DNA from: CAITWD01 sp963842065
GTDB taxonomy: Bacteria > Actinomycetota > Thermoleophilia > Miltoncostaeales > Miltoncostaeaceae
DNA: 64,000 nt
Assembly: GCA_963842065.1 (NCBI GenBank)
Contig: CAWJEW010000008.1
Span: 310,001-374,000 of the forward strand
Reading direction: 5' to 3'
Shown here: one piece after another, positions 1-7,612 of the stretch
Layout of the letters: each line of letters begins with the position of its first letter
How positions within the stretch are numbered: the stretch's first letter is position 1
The notes under the pieces: model-generated
Database searches by the model: none
What the model saw: the letters and a program-made list of their open reading frames with translations, nothing else
What the model was told of the DNA's origin: nothing
Translations under genes and position numbers: made by a program

Positions 1-132
1 AGGTCTGATACGGCCGTCATTATGCGCTGCCTCGACCGCGTCTTGTGCACAGAGCACAGGCGCCTGCAGCTCTGCCAATCGTAAGACCGCGATCGGCAGC
101 CCTTCGGCGCGCTCAAACGCCGACCCAGTCAT
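1..132 (-). CDS. Partial hypothetical protein running off the left edge
   Basis: An open frame starts at an ATG (position 132, minus strand) and stays open for 44 codons to the edge of the window. A purine-rich GGGGAAG lies about six bases upstream of the start. The visible N-terminus is amphipathic and includes the stretch AVLRLAELQAPVL. No family is recognised. The next gene on the same strand ends at 244, so co-transcription is possible. Too little is visible to assign a role, and it could be a chance frame. Confidence 0.3.
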   Translation of the reverse strand, partial: MTGSAFERAEGLPIAVLRLAELQAPVLCAQDAVEAAHNDGRIRP

Positions 133-243
133 GGAGCACTTCCCCAGGCGCCTTGTCACGAGCCGAGAGCGACACCCTCGCCGACCGCGTCAGCCCGGCG
201 GCGATAACGACATGCTGGTGAGCACCACGACGACGACGCCGAC

Positions 244-549
244 TCAATTGCGAACGAGTTTCAGTGCCAGCCTGGGAACGACAAAGGACGCGAGAAAGAT
301 CGGCAAGAACCTCTTTCCGGTGCATCGGAAGGCGACGATCTCGCCCTCGGCGGCGTCGAAGGTTTGAGTGCTGCTCGAGTTTCGGCCATTGCGGACTTGC
401 AGGGTATGACGTCCAGGCTCGACTGGTATCTCGATTGTGTCATTCATGTCGACCGACCCGTGCCGCTCACCATCGACCACGACGTCGTACGCGCCACGAC
501 GGACCTCCGCTCCGATTGCCTTATGCGTCAACTTCAGCGTTGCCGACAT
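244..549 (-). CDS. Small beta-rich protein with hydrophobic C-terminus, unknown
   Basis: A 101-residue protein. The start is supported by an AGGAG site eight bases upstream of the ATG. The first 75 residues alternate polar and hydrophobic residues with turn-like motifs (VVVDGERHG, VEPGRHTLQV). This resembles the short beta-sandwich 'PEGA-like' carbohydrate or surface modules, but the similarity is by pattern only. The C-terminus carries a hydrophobic stretch (FLPIFLASFVVPRLALKL) that could be a membrane anchor. No catalytic residues are evident. About 680 bases without a recognisable gene follow upstream. Function unknown. Confidence 0.55.
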   Translation of the reverse strand: MSATLKLTHKAIGAEVRRGAYDVVVDGERHGSVDMNDTIEIPVEPGRHTLQVRNGRNSSSTQTFDAAEGEIVAFRCTGKRFLPIFLASFVVPRLALKLVRN

Positions 550-1230
550 CTGTTGGTCTCCTCTGGTACCTGAACTCTCTGGGTGCTCGGCGACGAGCGC
601 TACGTGCCGGTCCGGCGACCGTCATCCACGCCAGGCTAGGTGGGACACTTCACCCATTGTCAAGGCAACGAGTGCGGACCGGCCCGAGGTATCCCACGCG
701 GCTCGGGTCCTGGTCGATGCGGGTCATGCTCATCCGCGGGAGACGATTGCGAGGACCGACGCAAACATGCCCGAATTCGACCACTCGACCAAGGCCGGGC
801 CGCGTCCGAACGAGACGGATCTGGAATGCGGCGCGCGCCACATTACGCGCGCGGTAGATCTGTGTTCGGGGTATCAGTGAACCGGCTCGTTGAGCGCTTC
901 GCGCTCTGATCCGTCAACAACACGCAAAGCGGGGGGTCGCGAATGGGATGGCACGCAAGGACAAGAGGAATACCGAGAGGAGTGACAGCGAAGCCAAGCG
1001 CATGAGCGATTCGACGCGTCACGAGGGCGCACGAGAGTGACAACGCGCAAGTCACGATAGACCCGCGGTAACGGCGGGCCCTGCGGACGTCTGGTCTCGA
1101 CGCGTATCAAGGGAGAGCGTAAAATTCACGTTATAGACGCTCGCTCCGCCGAGAGTGGAGTCGGCGGCGGCCACGAGAAAGCTGTCCCCATGACGTCGAC
1201 ATCAGCCTTCTACCCCTGCGCATTGGTCGT
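550..1230. other. Long stretch without a supported gene
   Basis: About 680 bases in which the reading frames on both strands have Arg/Pro/Ser-rich shadow composition, no convincing ribosome binding sites and no recognised domain. A slightly AT-richer patch around 1118-1136 (AAAATTCACGTTATAGAC) could hold the promoter of the downstream phosphatase-like gene. The stretch may be decayed coding DNA, but I could not reconstruct a family. Confidence 0.4.
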
Positions 1231-1899
1231 ATGAGTCTCGAAGACATCTCGGGGTTCGATCAGGTCGTGAAGACGCGGCTTGCTGTGGCGGCTGAGCAGC
1301 TGACACAAGAGTTCGACGGGATCTACGACTACGATCAGGTCTGGGCGATGGTCGAGGAGTCTGCGCAGCAGATGCAGTCGGGCTCTGTGCACGCGTTTGT
1401 TCCCGTACTCGCGAAGCGCTTCGCACGCGAGCGCCTACGCGCACAAGCACAAACATCGGGTCGGATCGCCAAGCCGCTGGCCGAGGTACTGTTTGTCAGT
1501 GTGACCGGCAGCGGGCGAGCACAGATCGGCGCAGCCCTTCTCGCACGAGGAGGCCCGTTGGCCAGCGTCCACTCCGCGGGCTCGACGGCCGTAGCGGATA
1601 TCGATCCGAACGTCCGCAAGGCGATGGAGGAGATCGGGGTCGATCTGACTGACGCCTTCACCAGGCCGATCACCCCCGAGGTGCTCGCGGCCGCCGACGT
1701 TGTCGTAACGATGGCCCGCAGCGTCGGTAGAGTCGAGATCCCGGCCACGACCCGGCACGTCGACTGGCGCGTCGGCGATCCGGCGGGAGCTCCATTCGCC
1801 GAGGTCCGGCGTGTGCGTGACGACATCCAGCGTCGGGTTGACGCCCTTGCCGACGAACTGCGCGCCTCGTTGGGCCGGTCAGCGGACCACGGCACCTAA
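1231..1899 (+). CDS. ArsC-like low-molecular-weight phosphatase fold protein, catalytic Cys replaced by Ser
   Basis: A 222-residue protein. Residues 1-75 form a helical bundle of the type that precedes actinobacterial ArsC and LMW phosphatases. Residues 85-205 form the phosphatase/arsenate-reductase domain. In this family the P-loop is Cys-x5-Arg at the end of the first strand. Here it reads LFVSVTGSGRAQIGA, so the loop and its Arg are kept but the nucleophilic Cys is Ser (codon AGT). The C-terminal Asp-Pro that supplies the general acid is present (WRVGDPAG). A canonical Cys-dependent phosphatase or arsenate reductase reaction is therefore unlikely; a binding or regulatory role is possible. 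The start lacks a clear Shine-Dalgarno site. The family call is firm and the function is not. Confidence 0.8.
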   Translation: MSLEDISGFDQVVKTRLAVAAEQLTQEFDGIYDYDQVWAMVEESAQQMQSGSVHAFVPVLAKRFARERLRAQAQTSGRIAKPLAEVLFVSVTGSGRAQIGAALLARGGPLASVHSAGSTAVADIDPNVRKAMEEIGVDLTDAFTRPITPEVLAAADVVVTMARSVGRVEIPATTRHVDWRVGDPAGAPFAEVRRVRDDIQRRVDALADELRASLGRSADHGT

Positions 1900-1935
1900 G
1901 AGCACGAACCGCGCCGCGACGGTCACGTCGGTCTG

Positions 1936-1951
1936 ATACCCTAAGGGGTAT
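1936..1951. promoter_or_regulatory. CsoR/CstR-like palindrome over a start codon
   Basis: ATACCC and GGGTAT are perfect 6-bp inverted arms separated by four bases (TAAG). CsoR-family repressors (copper CsoR, persulfide CstR, nickel/formaldehyde RcnR/FrmR) bind such G/C-tract sites flanked by A/T. The right arm overlaps the ATG of the 53-residue Cys-rich protein, which would suit repression of that gene, especially if its message is leaderless. No CsoR-family gene was seen in the window. The assignment is by motif shape only. Confidence 0.45.
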
Positions 1952-2111
1952 GTGTAGAGCGGTCGCCTGTCGGAAGTGCGGTCGCCCAACCTGGAAGGGG
2001 TGCGGCGCCCACGTCGAACAAGTGCTCGGCCATGTGCCGCCTGCTGAACGCTGCCACTGTCACGCCGAAAAGGCAGCACCCAACAAGCGCACGTTCTGGT
2101 TCTCGCGCTAG
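1950..2111 (+). CDS. 53-residue Cys/His-rich zinc-ribbon-like protein
   Basis: A short gene, ATG to TAG, encoding 53 residues. The N-terminus reads MCRAVACRKCGRPTWKGCG and is followed by GAHVEQVLGHVP and a second cluster CHCHAEK. Two Cys pairs plus His residues suggest a small zinc-binding fold. The pattern (a CxxCG knuckle, TWKGCG, then xHVEQVLxxVP) matches my memory of a widespread uncharacterised actinobacterial small protein, but that is recollection and not a search. The GGGG tract lies only one base from the ATG, which argues for leaderless translation or for a dual role of that tract as operator. It precedes the convergent sulfite-exporter-like gene. Function unknown. Confidence 0.6.
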   Translation: MCRAVACRKCGRPTWKGCGAHVEQVLGHVPPAERCHCHAEKAAPNKRTFWFSR

Positions 2112-2420
2112 GCGGCGCGCCTGCCGCGTAGGAGGTGCAGGACCGACGTTTCATGCTGGGGCGCAGTCTTGCTGCACTGAGCCGAGCTACTTCGGTCTCA
2201 ACCGTCATCTGGGCAGTTGGTGATGGGTTCGTCGTCGGGATCCGTGGGGTCCGGGTCGTAAGGCGCTGTTGCCCCCGCACTGTTGGGCGTCGACAACACA
2301 TTGGTACCGCCAACTCCCAATCGATACCAGAGCATGAGATGGGTCCTCCCACGGCTGGGTGCGGGCCGGCGTGCGCTGACCGCCCGGCGCTGCGTCTGGC
2401 TCGCCCAGTTGGAGCCGCGT
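2112..2420. other. Intergenic stretch, no gene seen
   Basis: Roughly 310 bases between the small Cys-rich gene and the convergent TauE-type gene. A plus-strand frame from 2153 has a GGAGG upstream, but its translation is Arg/Pro/Cys-rich with no recognisable fold and runs into the opposite-strand exporter gene. I treat it as non-coding. Confidence 0.4.
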
Positions 2421-3248
2421 CTACATCACCCCAACGCTTGTCAGCGTTAGGCGAAGGGCGAGGAGCACCAACGACGCAACCAGCAATCGCTCGATGAGCA
2501 CGCCGCTCATATGCGCGGACAGGCGCGCTCCGACCTGTGCGCCGGCGGCCATCGTGATGCCCAGGATGAGCGCGAGGACGATGTCCTTCGTGTGGGCGAA
2601 GTTGCCGTTCAAGATGTGCGTTACCGAGGCCGTCCCGGAGGTGATCGCCAGCACGAAGTGGGACGCGGCAGTTGCCAGGTGGGTCGGGAATCCGAGTGCC
2701 CGCGCCATGAGCGGCACGTGGATGATTCCTCCGCCGATACCCAACAGGCTCGAGAGGAACCCGACGCCAGCGCTGTAGATGACCCCGCGTCGGAGGGGCA
2801 CGTCGTAGTCGAACGTGTGCCCGGCTCGATCCACGAAGTGGCGGTGGGTCAGTCGTCCTCGCGGGGTCCGCGGTCGGCCCGGTGGATCGAGCACCAGCCA
2901 TACCGCCATCGACAACAGAACAAGTGCCGTCAGCGCATCGAACGCTCGACGCGGTATCAGCCCGACTGCGAGCGCTCCCAGGATGGATCCCGGCAGCGCG
3001 GCTGCGGCGAAGAGCGTCGCACTGCGGTAGTCAATTCGTCGCTGCCTGGCATACGCGAGGGATCCTGACCCCGCGTTCGCGAAGACCGCGACGAGGCTGA
3101 TCGATGTGATCGTGGCCGCCGGGGTATGGGGATAGATGATCAACAGGAGTGGCGTCAGGATGAAGCCGCCTCCTGCCCCCACGATCGTCCCGAACGCGCC
3201 GACGGCAACTCCGAAGAGCCCGAACAGAACCGCCGCCATCGCGCTCAT
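2421..3248 (-). CDS. TauE/SafE-family (sulfite exporter-like) membrane protein
   Basis: A 275-residue inner-membrane protein with about eight hydrophobic helices in two repeated halves. Each half carries the family's Gly-rich signature: VGAFGTIVGAGGGFILTP near residue 15 and SSLLGIGGGIIHVPLM near residue 165. TauE/SafE proteins export sulfite, sulfonates or related anions. Length and the two-repeat layout are normal. It is the last gene of a minus-strand series that includes the SQR gene and a DUF302 gene, which favours a sulfur-compound export role here. The exact substrate cannot be read from sequence. Confidence 0.85.
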   Translation of the reverse strand: MSAMAAVLFGLFGVAVGAFGTIVGAGGGFILTPLLLIIYPHTPAATITSISLVAVFANAGSGSLAYARQRRIDYRSATLFAAAALPGSILGALAVGLIPRRAFDALTALVLLSMAVWLVLDPPGRPRTPRGRLTHRHFVDRAGHTFDYDVPLRRGVIYSAGVGFLSSLLGIGGGIIHVPLMARALGFPTHLATAASHFVLAITSGTASVTHILNGNFAHTKDIVLALILGITMAAGAQVGARLSAHMSGVLIERLLVASLVLLALRLTLTSVGVM

Positions 3249-3347
3249 GGAAGTGCTTGGCCTATCCGATCAGGGCCGACGGCAGCGCGGGGAGTCGGGG
3301 GTTGTTGGCGACCGGTTGCCACGCGCGTCTGACCGCTCACGCCCGGG

Positions 3348-3977
3348 TCACGCCGGGCGCCGAGCGATCACCTGAACGACGCTGCCGAGACCGGTGTGTC
3401 CGTGGCCCTCGATGACCTGTCGTTCGGTCTCTGCAGCATGCACAAACTCAAGCCCGTCAAGCTCTCGTCGCAGATCAGCGAGGGTCATCGCCAACTCCGC
3501 TACTGGCGGTCCGCCCGTGCCCCGTCCGATCTGGTTGGGCGTATACGCCTCAAGTAGGAAGACCCCGCCGGGGGCCAGCGCATCCGCGACTCGCCGGTGG
3601 AGATCTCGACGAGTCGCGGGCGGTAGGTGGGCGAAGATCGACACAATCCCGTTCCATGACTGGATGCCGAGATCCGCGGTCGCAAGATCGCCAGTCACCG
3701 CATCAACGTTGACTCCGCGTTGAGCAGCGAGCCGACGGGTCTTCGCCACGCCGGCCTCGGTCAGGTCGATGCTCGAGACCTCAAACCCTTGGCGTGCCAG
3801 GAAGACGGCATTCCGGCCCTCGCCTTCGGCCACACACAGCACCCGGCCACGCGGCAAACTGCCGACGTGTTCTCGCAGGAACTCGTTGGGTTCGGTGCCG
3901 TATAGATAGCCGTCCGCGCCGAAGCGTTGCTCCCAGGTGGCATTCGGCGACGAGGAGTCCGGCGGTGTTGAGGCCAT
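3348..3977 (-). CDS. Class I SAM-dependent methyltransferase, TehB-like
   Basis: A 209-residue Rossmann methyltransferase. Motif I is RVLCVAEGEGRNAVFLA (residues about 44-60). An acidic residue ends strand 2 (SSIDLTEAG), motif post-I reads VTGDLATAD, and a conserved FAHLPPATR follows. This arrangement is typical of the TehB / thiopurine-methyltransferase-like group that methylates tellurite, selenite, thiols or small nucleophiles. The protein has the usual single-domain size. It lies 99 bases upstream of the TauE-type exporter and 45 bases downstream of the CMD gene on the same strand, so it may belong to the sulfur and redox series. The substrate is inferred from the group, not shown. Confidence 0.8.
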   Translation of the reverse strand: MASTPPDSSSPNATWEQRFGADGYLYGTEPNEFLREHVGSLPRGRVLCVAEGEGRNAVFLARQGFEVSSIDLTEAGVAKTRRLAAQRGVNVDAVTGDLATADLGIQSWNGIVSIFAHLPPATRRDLHRRVADALAPGGVFLLEAYTPNQIGRGTGGPPVAELAMTLADLRRELDGLEFVHAAETERQVIEGHGHTGLGSVVQVIARRPA

Positions 3978-4022
3978 CCGTGTACCTGCCTCGTCAGATC
4001 GGGATCCCGGACGCCTGCCTTC

Positions 4023-4553
4023 CTAGTACTCCTCGGGGTCGAGTTTCAGGGCCTCGTTGAACCTGTTGATCATGTTGTAGAGCGCGGCGATCGCGGTGAT
4101 CTCGACGATTTGGGACTCGCTGAAGTGGCGCGCAAGGTCGTCATATGTCCGGTCATGAATATCGCCGGGGCTGAGCGTCATCTCCTCGGCGTACTTCAGG
4201 GCCGCCTTCGCGGCATCGTCGATCCGGGCCGTCGTCGGGTCATCCATCTCGGAGATCTCGTTCGGGGTAAACCCCATCTTGGCGCTGATCTGCACATGGG
4301 CATGCGTGCAGTACGCCGAGTGATTGAGCATCGACACGCGCAGAATGATCCGTTCCTTGAGTTTCGGATCCAACTCATCCGGGCGCTGCACCGCGGCGAC
4401 GAAGGGCCCCATCGTGGCCAGGATCTCTGGCTTGTGGGCAAAGGCCTTGTAGATGTTGGTGACCTTGCCCCGCTTGGCGCGCATGCGCTCGAATGCGTCA
4501 CGGATCACCGGATTTTCCGTGCTGTCCTCTTCGATATATGTGACTCTGGCCAT
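4023..4553 (-). CDS. Carboxymuconolactone decarboxylase (CMD)-family protein
   Basis: A 176-residue all-helical protein. I chose the ATG at 4553, where a GAGG site precedes by eight bases, rather than a much longer upstream extension of poor composition. The CMD/AhpD signature is at about residues 82-86 (SAYCTHAHVQ), giving Cys-x3-His without the second Cys of AhpD. Such proteins act as peroxide- or thiol-linked reductases or as decarboxylases; the single-Cys version is usually of unknown activity. It lies between the methyltransferase gene and the small gene coupled to SQR, on the same strand. A second, two-Cys family member is encoded at 7065-7526. Confidence 0.8.
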   Translation of the reverse strand: MARVTYIEEDSTENPVIRDAFERMRAKRGKVTNIYKAFAHKPEILATMGPFVAAVQRPDELDPKLKERIILRVSMLNHSAYCTHAHVQISAKMGFTPNEISEMDDPTTARIDDAAKAALKYAEEMTLSPGDIHDRTYDDLARHFSESQIVEITAIAALYNMINRFNEALKLDPEEY

Positions 4554-4675
4554 CGCAGGAACCTCGCTGTTGATGTCTCGGAATCCGTTCGAATCGGGGG
4601 CGTGTGGCGTCATCGCGGAGTCGCCGCCCGGGCGGTGGGTCTGGATACGATCCGACGGCACACGGGGAGCGCGGC

Positions 4676-4834
4676 TTAGGCGTCTGTCGTGCGGGAGCCG
4701 TGGCTGCGTCGAATGATCTCGATCATCTTGATGTTGATCACGATAAAGCGCCAAAGCTGCCAGGGAACGAAGGTCCGCTGAAACAGCGTCCATCGCGTCG
4801 GGTTTGTGACATACGACGTCTTCTCGGTGTCCAT
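4676..4834 (-). CDS. 52-residue membrane-associated small protein coupled to SQR
   Basis: A short gene whose ATG (4834) begins four bases after the SQR stop codon, so translation is very probably coupled. The 52-residue product has a hydrophilic start (MDTEKTSYVTNPTR), then an aromatic and hydrophobic helix (FVPWQLWRFIVINIKMIEII) and a basic tail (RRSHGSR). It could lie along or cross the membrane next to the SQR flavoprotein, whose C-terminal region is itself membrane-associated in this family. No catalytic residue is visible, and there is no Cys. The size, position and composition suggest an accessory or anchoring subunit. That role is inference only. Confidence 0.65.
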   Translation of the reverse strand: MDTEKTSYVTNPTRWTLFQRTFVPWQLWRFIVINIKMIEIIRRSHGSRTTDA

Positions 4835-4838
4835 GTCG

Positions 4839-6284
4839 CTACTCCGGGATCAGGGGCCAGCCCGGCCGGAGCCGTGCCTTGTACAGGAACAGGTGGTGGA
4901 GAAGGATCTTGATCCAGTGTCCTGCGAGGCCGATCTCGCCGAACGTTCGCTTCTGATCCCGGCCATGTTCGGGATACCGAACGAAATCGGGAACGATGGG
5001 GAAGACCGTCATTGACGCAGCCGTCCCGGTAAACGGATTTGACCCGGCGGACGCCACGCATGCAGCGCCCATCTCGGCCATCGACGCGGTGTGGGTCGGC
5101 GCATCTGCGCCGCCGATCATGTCGACGATGCTGCGCGCGACCGTCTTTCCGATCATTGCCGACGGCATGCCCGTTCGGGGTGGCGCGGGTGCGATCAGCG
5201 TTCCGTTGGGGCTGGTGTGCGGCCGGGAGATCGCATGCGGCGGTGCGAACGCGATCCCGGCGGCAAAGATGTTGCGGTACGCGGGAGACTGGTACGTTCG
5301 CGGCCAGTCGCCGGCCGACCACTGCTCGTATGGCTTGGGGTCGTATGCCGCATCGACACGCATGAATTCATTCGGCATGAACAATTGGTCGGTGATGTCA
5401 GCATCGCGCTTGTCGTAGGCCTTGAGGCCGACGCCCGAGAACGGTGGCAACAGCATCGCGAAGTCGAATTCCTGCTCGTGTTCGGTCCCGTCGAGGGTCT
5501 CATAGAGCGCCCTGCCAGGCTCCACGTTGTGGACGTGCGCACGGGTAATCCAATCGATGCCGCGCTCCGCGAACAGCGAAGCGTTGAAGATGCTGCTCGG
5601 GATGACAAACCCGGCTCGCTTGAGATGTATACCGCCCATCCCGAAGTCACCCAACTCGTACTCGTTGGTGATCCAGGTGATTTCGGCACGGTCGCGAACC
5701 TTTCGGGCGCGGAGCTCAAACTCAAGGTTGACGATGTACTCAAAGGCTGCGCCTTCGCACGTGCAGGTGCCGTGGCCGACCCCAACCAGAAAGCGGCGTC
5801 GTTCGCCGCGGCGCATCCGCTCAACCTCCTCGTCGAATCGCTCTGACGTCTGGGCAGCGTGGTCGGCCGTGCACACCGACAGGCTGTGGCCGCCGTCGGG
5901 CCCGAGGCCCTCGGTCTTGTCGAAGCGCAGGCGCGGTCCAGTTGCGTTCAGGAGGTAGTCGTACGGAACACGCCGGCGGCTTCCGTCGTGTGCCTCGGCC
6001 ACGACAAACGGGTCCTGTGTGTCCCGGTCACCTTCCGGATGGATCGCGCGCGCGGCCGCTTGCATGAACTCGGTGCCGTGACGCTCGTAGACCGGCGCGA
6101 GCGGAAAGACGACCTTCTCCGGCTTCATCAAACCGACGCCAACCCAGATGTTTGAGGGGATCCAGTTGTAGTCAGGCTTCGGCGATACGACGGTCACGGA
6201 GTGCTCGCGACCGAGCCATTTGCGCGCGAACGCTGCGGCGGTGTGCCCGGAGATTCCTGCACCGAGGATGACGACCCGGCTCAT
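4839..6284 (-). CDS. sqr: Sulfide:quinone oxidoreductase-like FAD protein
   Basis: A 481-residue two-dinucleotide-binding-domain flavoprotein. The FAD P-loop VVILGAGISGHTAA is at residues 4-17, a second nucleotide motif VGVGHGTC precedes residue 175, and the FAD-closing motif NIFAAGIAFAPP is near residue 340. The Cys residues expected for sulfide:quinone oxidoreductases are present in three clusters: Cys138 (SLSVCTADHA), Cys174/176 (GHGTCTCEGAAFEY) and Cys409 (MGAACVASAG). The C-terminus is hydrophobic and aromatic (HWIKILLHHLFLYKARLRPGWP), fitting membrane attachment near quinone. SQR oxidises sulfide to persulfide or polysulfide and passes electrons to quinone. An ATGA overlap with a 57-codon ORF upstream and a four-base gap to a 52-residue protein downstream make a tight trio. 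The gene symbol is by family. Confidence 0.85.
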   Translation of the reverse strand: MSRVVILGAGISGHTAAAFARKWLGREHSVTVVSPKPDYNWIPSNIWVGVGLMKPEKVVFPLAPVYERHGTEFMQAAARAIHPEGDRDTQDPFVVAEAHDGSRRRVPYDYLLNATGPRLRFDKTEGLGPDGGHSLSVCTADHAAQTSERFDEEVERMRRGERRRFLVGVGHGTCTCEGAAFEYIVNLEFELRARKVRDRAEITWITNEYELGDFGMGGIHLKRAGFVIPSSIFNASLFAERGIDWITRAHVHNVEPGRALYETLDGTEHEQEFDFAMLLPPFSGVGLKAYDKRDADITDQLFMPNEFMRVDAAYDPKPYEQWSAGDWPRTYQSPAYRNIFAAGIAFAPPHAISRPHTSPNGTLIAPAPPRTGMPSAMIGKTVARSIVDMIGGADAPTHTASMAEMGAACVASAGSNPFTGTAASMTVFPIVPDFVRYPEHGRDQKRTFGEIGLAGHWIKILLHHLFLYKARLRPGWPLIPE

Positions 6285-6454
6285 CGCCCGACCCCTGATG
6301 GATGCCGCAGGGCCACTCGAGACCGAGGCGGCTCGGTTGGGCGGGCAGCGCGTCGGCGTGCGTTCGCGGTCATGAGGTCCCCGTCACGTCGATCAGGCGT
6401 GGGGTGGAGACGCCGAGCCTTGTTGGGATCTGCGATGGACCTGCGTCGTTGCAT
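6281..6454 (-). CDS. 57-residue Arg-rich ORF overlapping the SQR start
   Basis: An ATG at 6454 follows a good ribosome binding site (GGAAGAAGGGG, three bases upstream). The frame runs 57 codons and ends in a TGA that overlaps the SQR ATG (ATGA). The product is rich in Arg and Pro (MQRRRSIADPNKARR at the N-terminus) and has no hydrophobic segment. It may be a leader that couples ribosomes into SQR rather than a functional protein. An internal ATG (MTANARRR) also has a GGGGA upstream. The evidence is the SD site and the exact stop/start overlap; composition does not help. Confidence 0.4.
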   Translation of the reverse strand: MQRRRSIADPNKARRLHPTPDRRDGDLMTANARRRAARPTEPPRSRVALRHPSGVGR

Positions 6455-6619
6455 GAGCCCCTTCTTCCTTATAGGTCGGATGGGCGACAGTCGTGCACGC
6501 CGAACCGGGAACGACTGCGTACGGCGTCCGAGAACGCGTCGTCACCGACGAACACCGACGCTGTCGCGTGTTCCGATCCGGTCGTCGGTGTTCGGCTGTG
6601 GATTGGTGGGCGCTGCACG

Positions 6620-7036
6620 TCAGGCAACCATCGGTTCAGCGGCGATATGGCCGAGAACTCGCTCCAACCGGGCACCGACCTCGCGCGCGATCGGCGCGAG
6701 TGCGGGGTTTCCGACCATGCCAAGCATCTGTTCGGCCGCGACGGCACTCACATAGGTCTGTCCGTCGTAGACAAACACCGTGACGTTGCACGGCAAGAGC
6801 GCGCCAAGCTGTGGCTCCGCGGTCAGGGCCTGGTTCGCAAGTTGGGGATTGCAGGCGCCGAGGATCGTGTACGGCTCTCGCTCGACACCGAGCTTGGCGG
6901 CAAGAGTGGCTTGGACATCGATCTCAGACAGGACGCCAAACCCCTCGTCTGCCAGCGCTGCACGGGTCCGGGCAAGCGCTTCATCAAAGCTTGCGTCCAG
7001 GGCCCGGCACTCGGAATAGGTCGTTGAATCAAGCAT
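6620..7036 (-). CDS. DUF302 family protein
   Basis: A 138-residue protein starting at an ATG preceded by GAAGGA at eight bases. The DUF302 fold is evident: an N-terminal FDEALARTRAALADEGFGVL helix-strand, the signature YTILGACNPQLANQAL (about residues 56-71) and the central TVFVYDGQTYVSAV strand. DUF302 proteins are small alpha/beta proteins of unknown chemistry, often found beside sulfide or sulfane-sulfur genes. The conserved Cys in GACNP and another in LLPCNVTV could bind a thiol or metal. It sits between the AhpD-like gene (28-base gap) and the SQR unit on the same strand. A second DUF302 protein is encoded at 23201-23734. Confidence 0.85.
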   Translation of the reverse strand: MLDSTTYSECRALDASFDEALARTRAALADEGFGVLSEIDVQATLAAKLGVEREPYTILGACNPQLANQALTAEPQLGALLPCNVTVFVYDGQTYVSAVAAEQMLGMVGNPALAPIAREVGARLERVLGHIAAEPMVA

Positions 7037-7064
7037 CGGCTTGTTCCTTCGGCTGCAGATGTGG

Positions 7065-7526
7065 TCAGTCTCCAAGCGGCGGCGGCTGGACGTCTCCCGC
7101 GAGCATGACGCGGTTCCATGCGTTGATTGCCGTGATAACGACGACCAGCTGGGCAAGCAACGGGTCCGGGAAGTGCTCGGCGGCTTGCTCGTAGACCTCC
7201 TCAGGCACGGGCCCCGTACAAAGGCGCGTGAGCGCGTCCGCAAGGCCCAGCGCGGCCCGCTCGTGTTCGGTAAACAAGGGCGACTCCTGCCAGACCGCGA
7301 CGGCGTCGAGCACGCGCTCCGGCACGCCGGCTTTGCGAGCGAGCCCTGTGTGCAGGTCCACGCAGTAGGCGCATCCGTTGAGCTCGGAGACGCGCACTTT
7401 GACGATCTCGGCCAGGGCGTGGTCGATGTCCGGAGTGGCGCGCGTCAGCGCCGCGAGCGCTCGGTAGGCATCCGGAACGTCGGCCTTGATCTCGACCTGA
7501 TGCGCTCTAATGGGTGTTGCACTCAT
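7065..7526 (-). CDS. AhpD-like CMD-family protein (two-Cys)
   Basis: A 153-residue helical protein. I chose the second ATG (7526) because GGGAG is seven bases upstream; the alternative ATG at 7532 is too close to it. The full AhpD motif is present: Glu-x3-Cys-x2-Cys-x3-His in SELNGCAYCVDLHT at about residues 47-60. Proteins with this motif are alkylhydroperoxidase-like and use the Cys pair and His in peroxide reduction. The length is typical of the single-domain form. It lies 28 bases upstream of the DUF302 gene, and both follow the MMPL operon, so the group looks like one redox or sulfur-stress transcription unit. Confidence 0.85.
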   Translation of the reverse strand: MSATPIRAHQVEIKADVPDAYRALAALTRATPDIDHALAEIVKVRVSELNGCAYCVDLHTGLARKAGVPERVLDAVAVWQESPLFTEHERAALGLADALTRLCTGPVPEEVYEQAAEHFPDPLLAQLVVVITAINAWNRVMLAGDVQPPPLGD

Positions 7527-7612
7527 GATCATGCTCCCGTGATTCGTGTCGTGAGGTGGTGCGCGTGGGAGTGACGACTCCCACGCGGCGGCGGTGCGCT
7601 GACCAGCCTGCG

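Noticed and set aside
2153..2497. Plus-strand frame with GGAGG upstream
   Set aside because: Composition is Arg/Cys/Pro-rich with no fold signals, and it runs into the end of the opposite-strand exporter.
1879..2901. Long minus-strand open frame overlapping the exporter gene
   Set aside because: Arg/Pro-rich text without a domain; it is the shadow of the TauE/SafE gene, which has clear family motifs.
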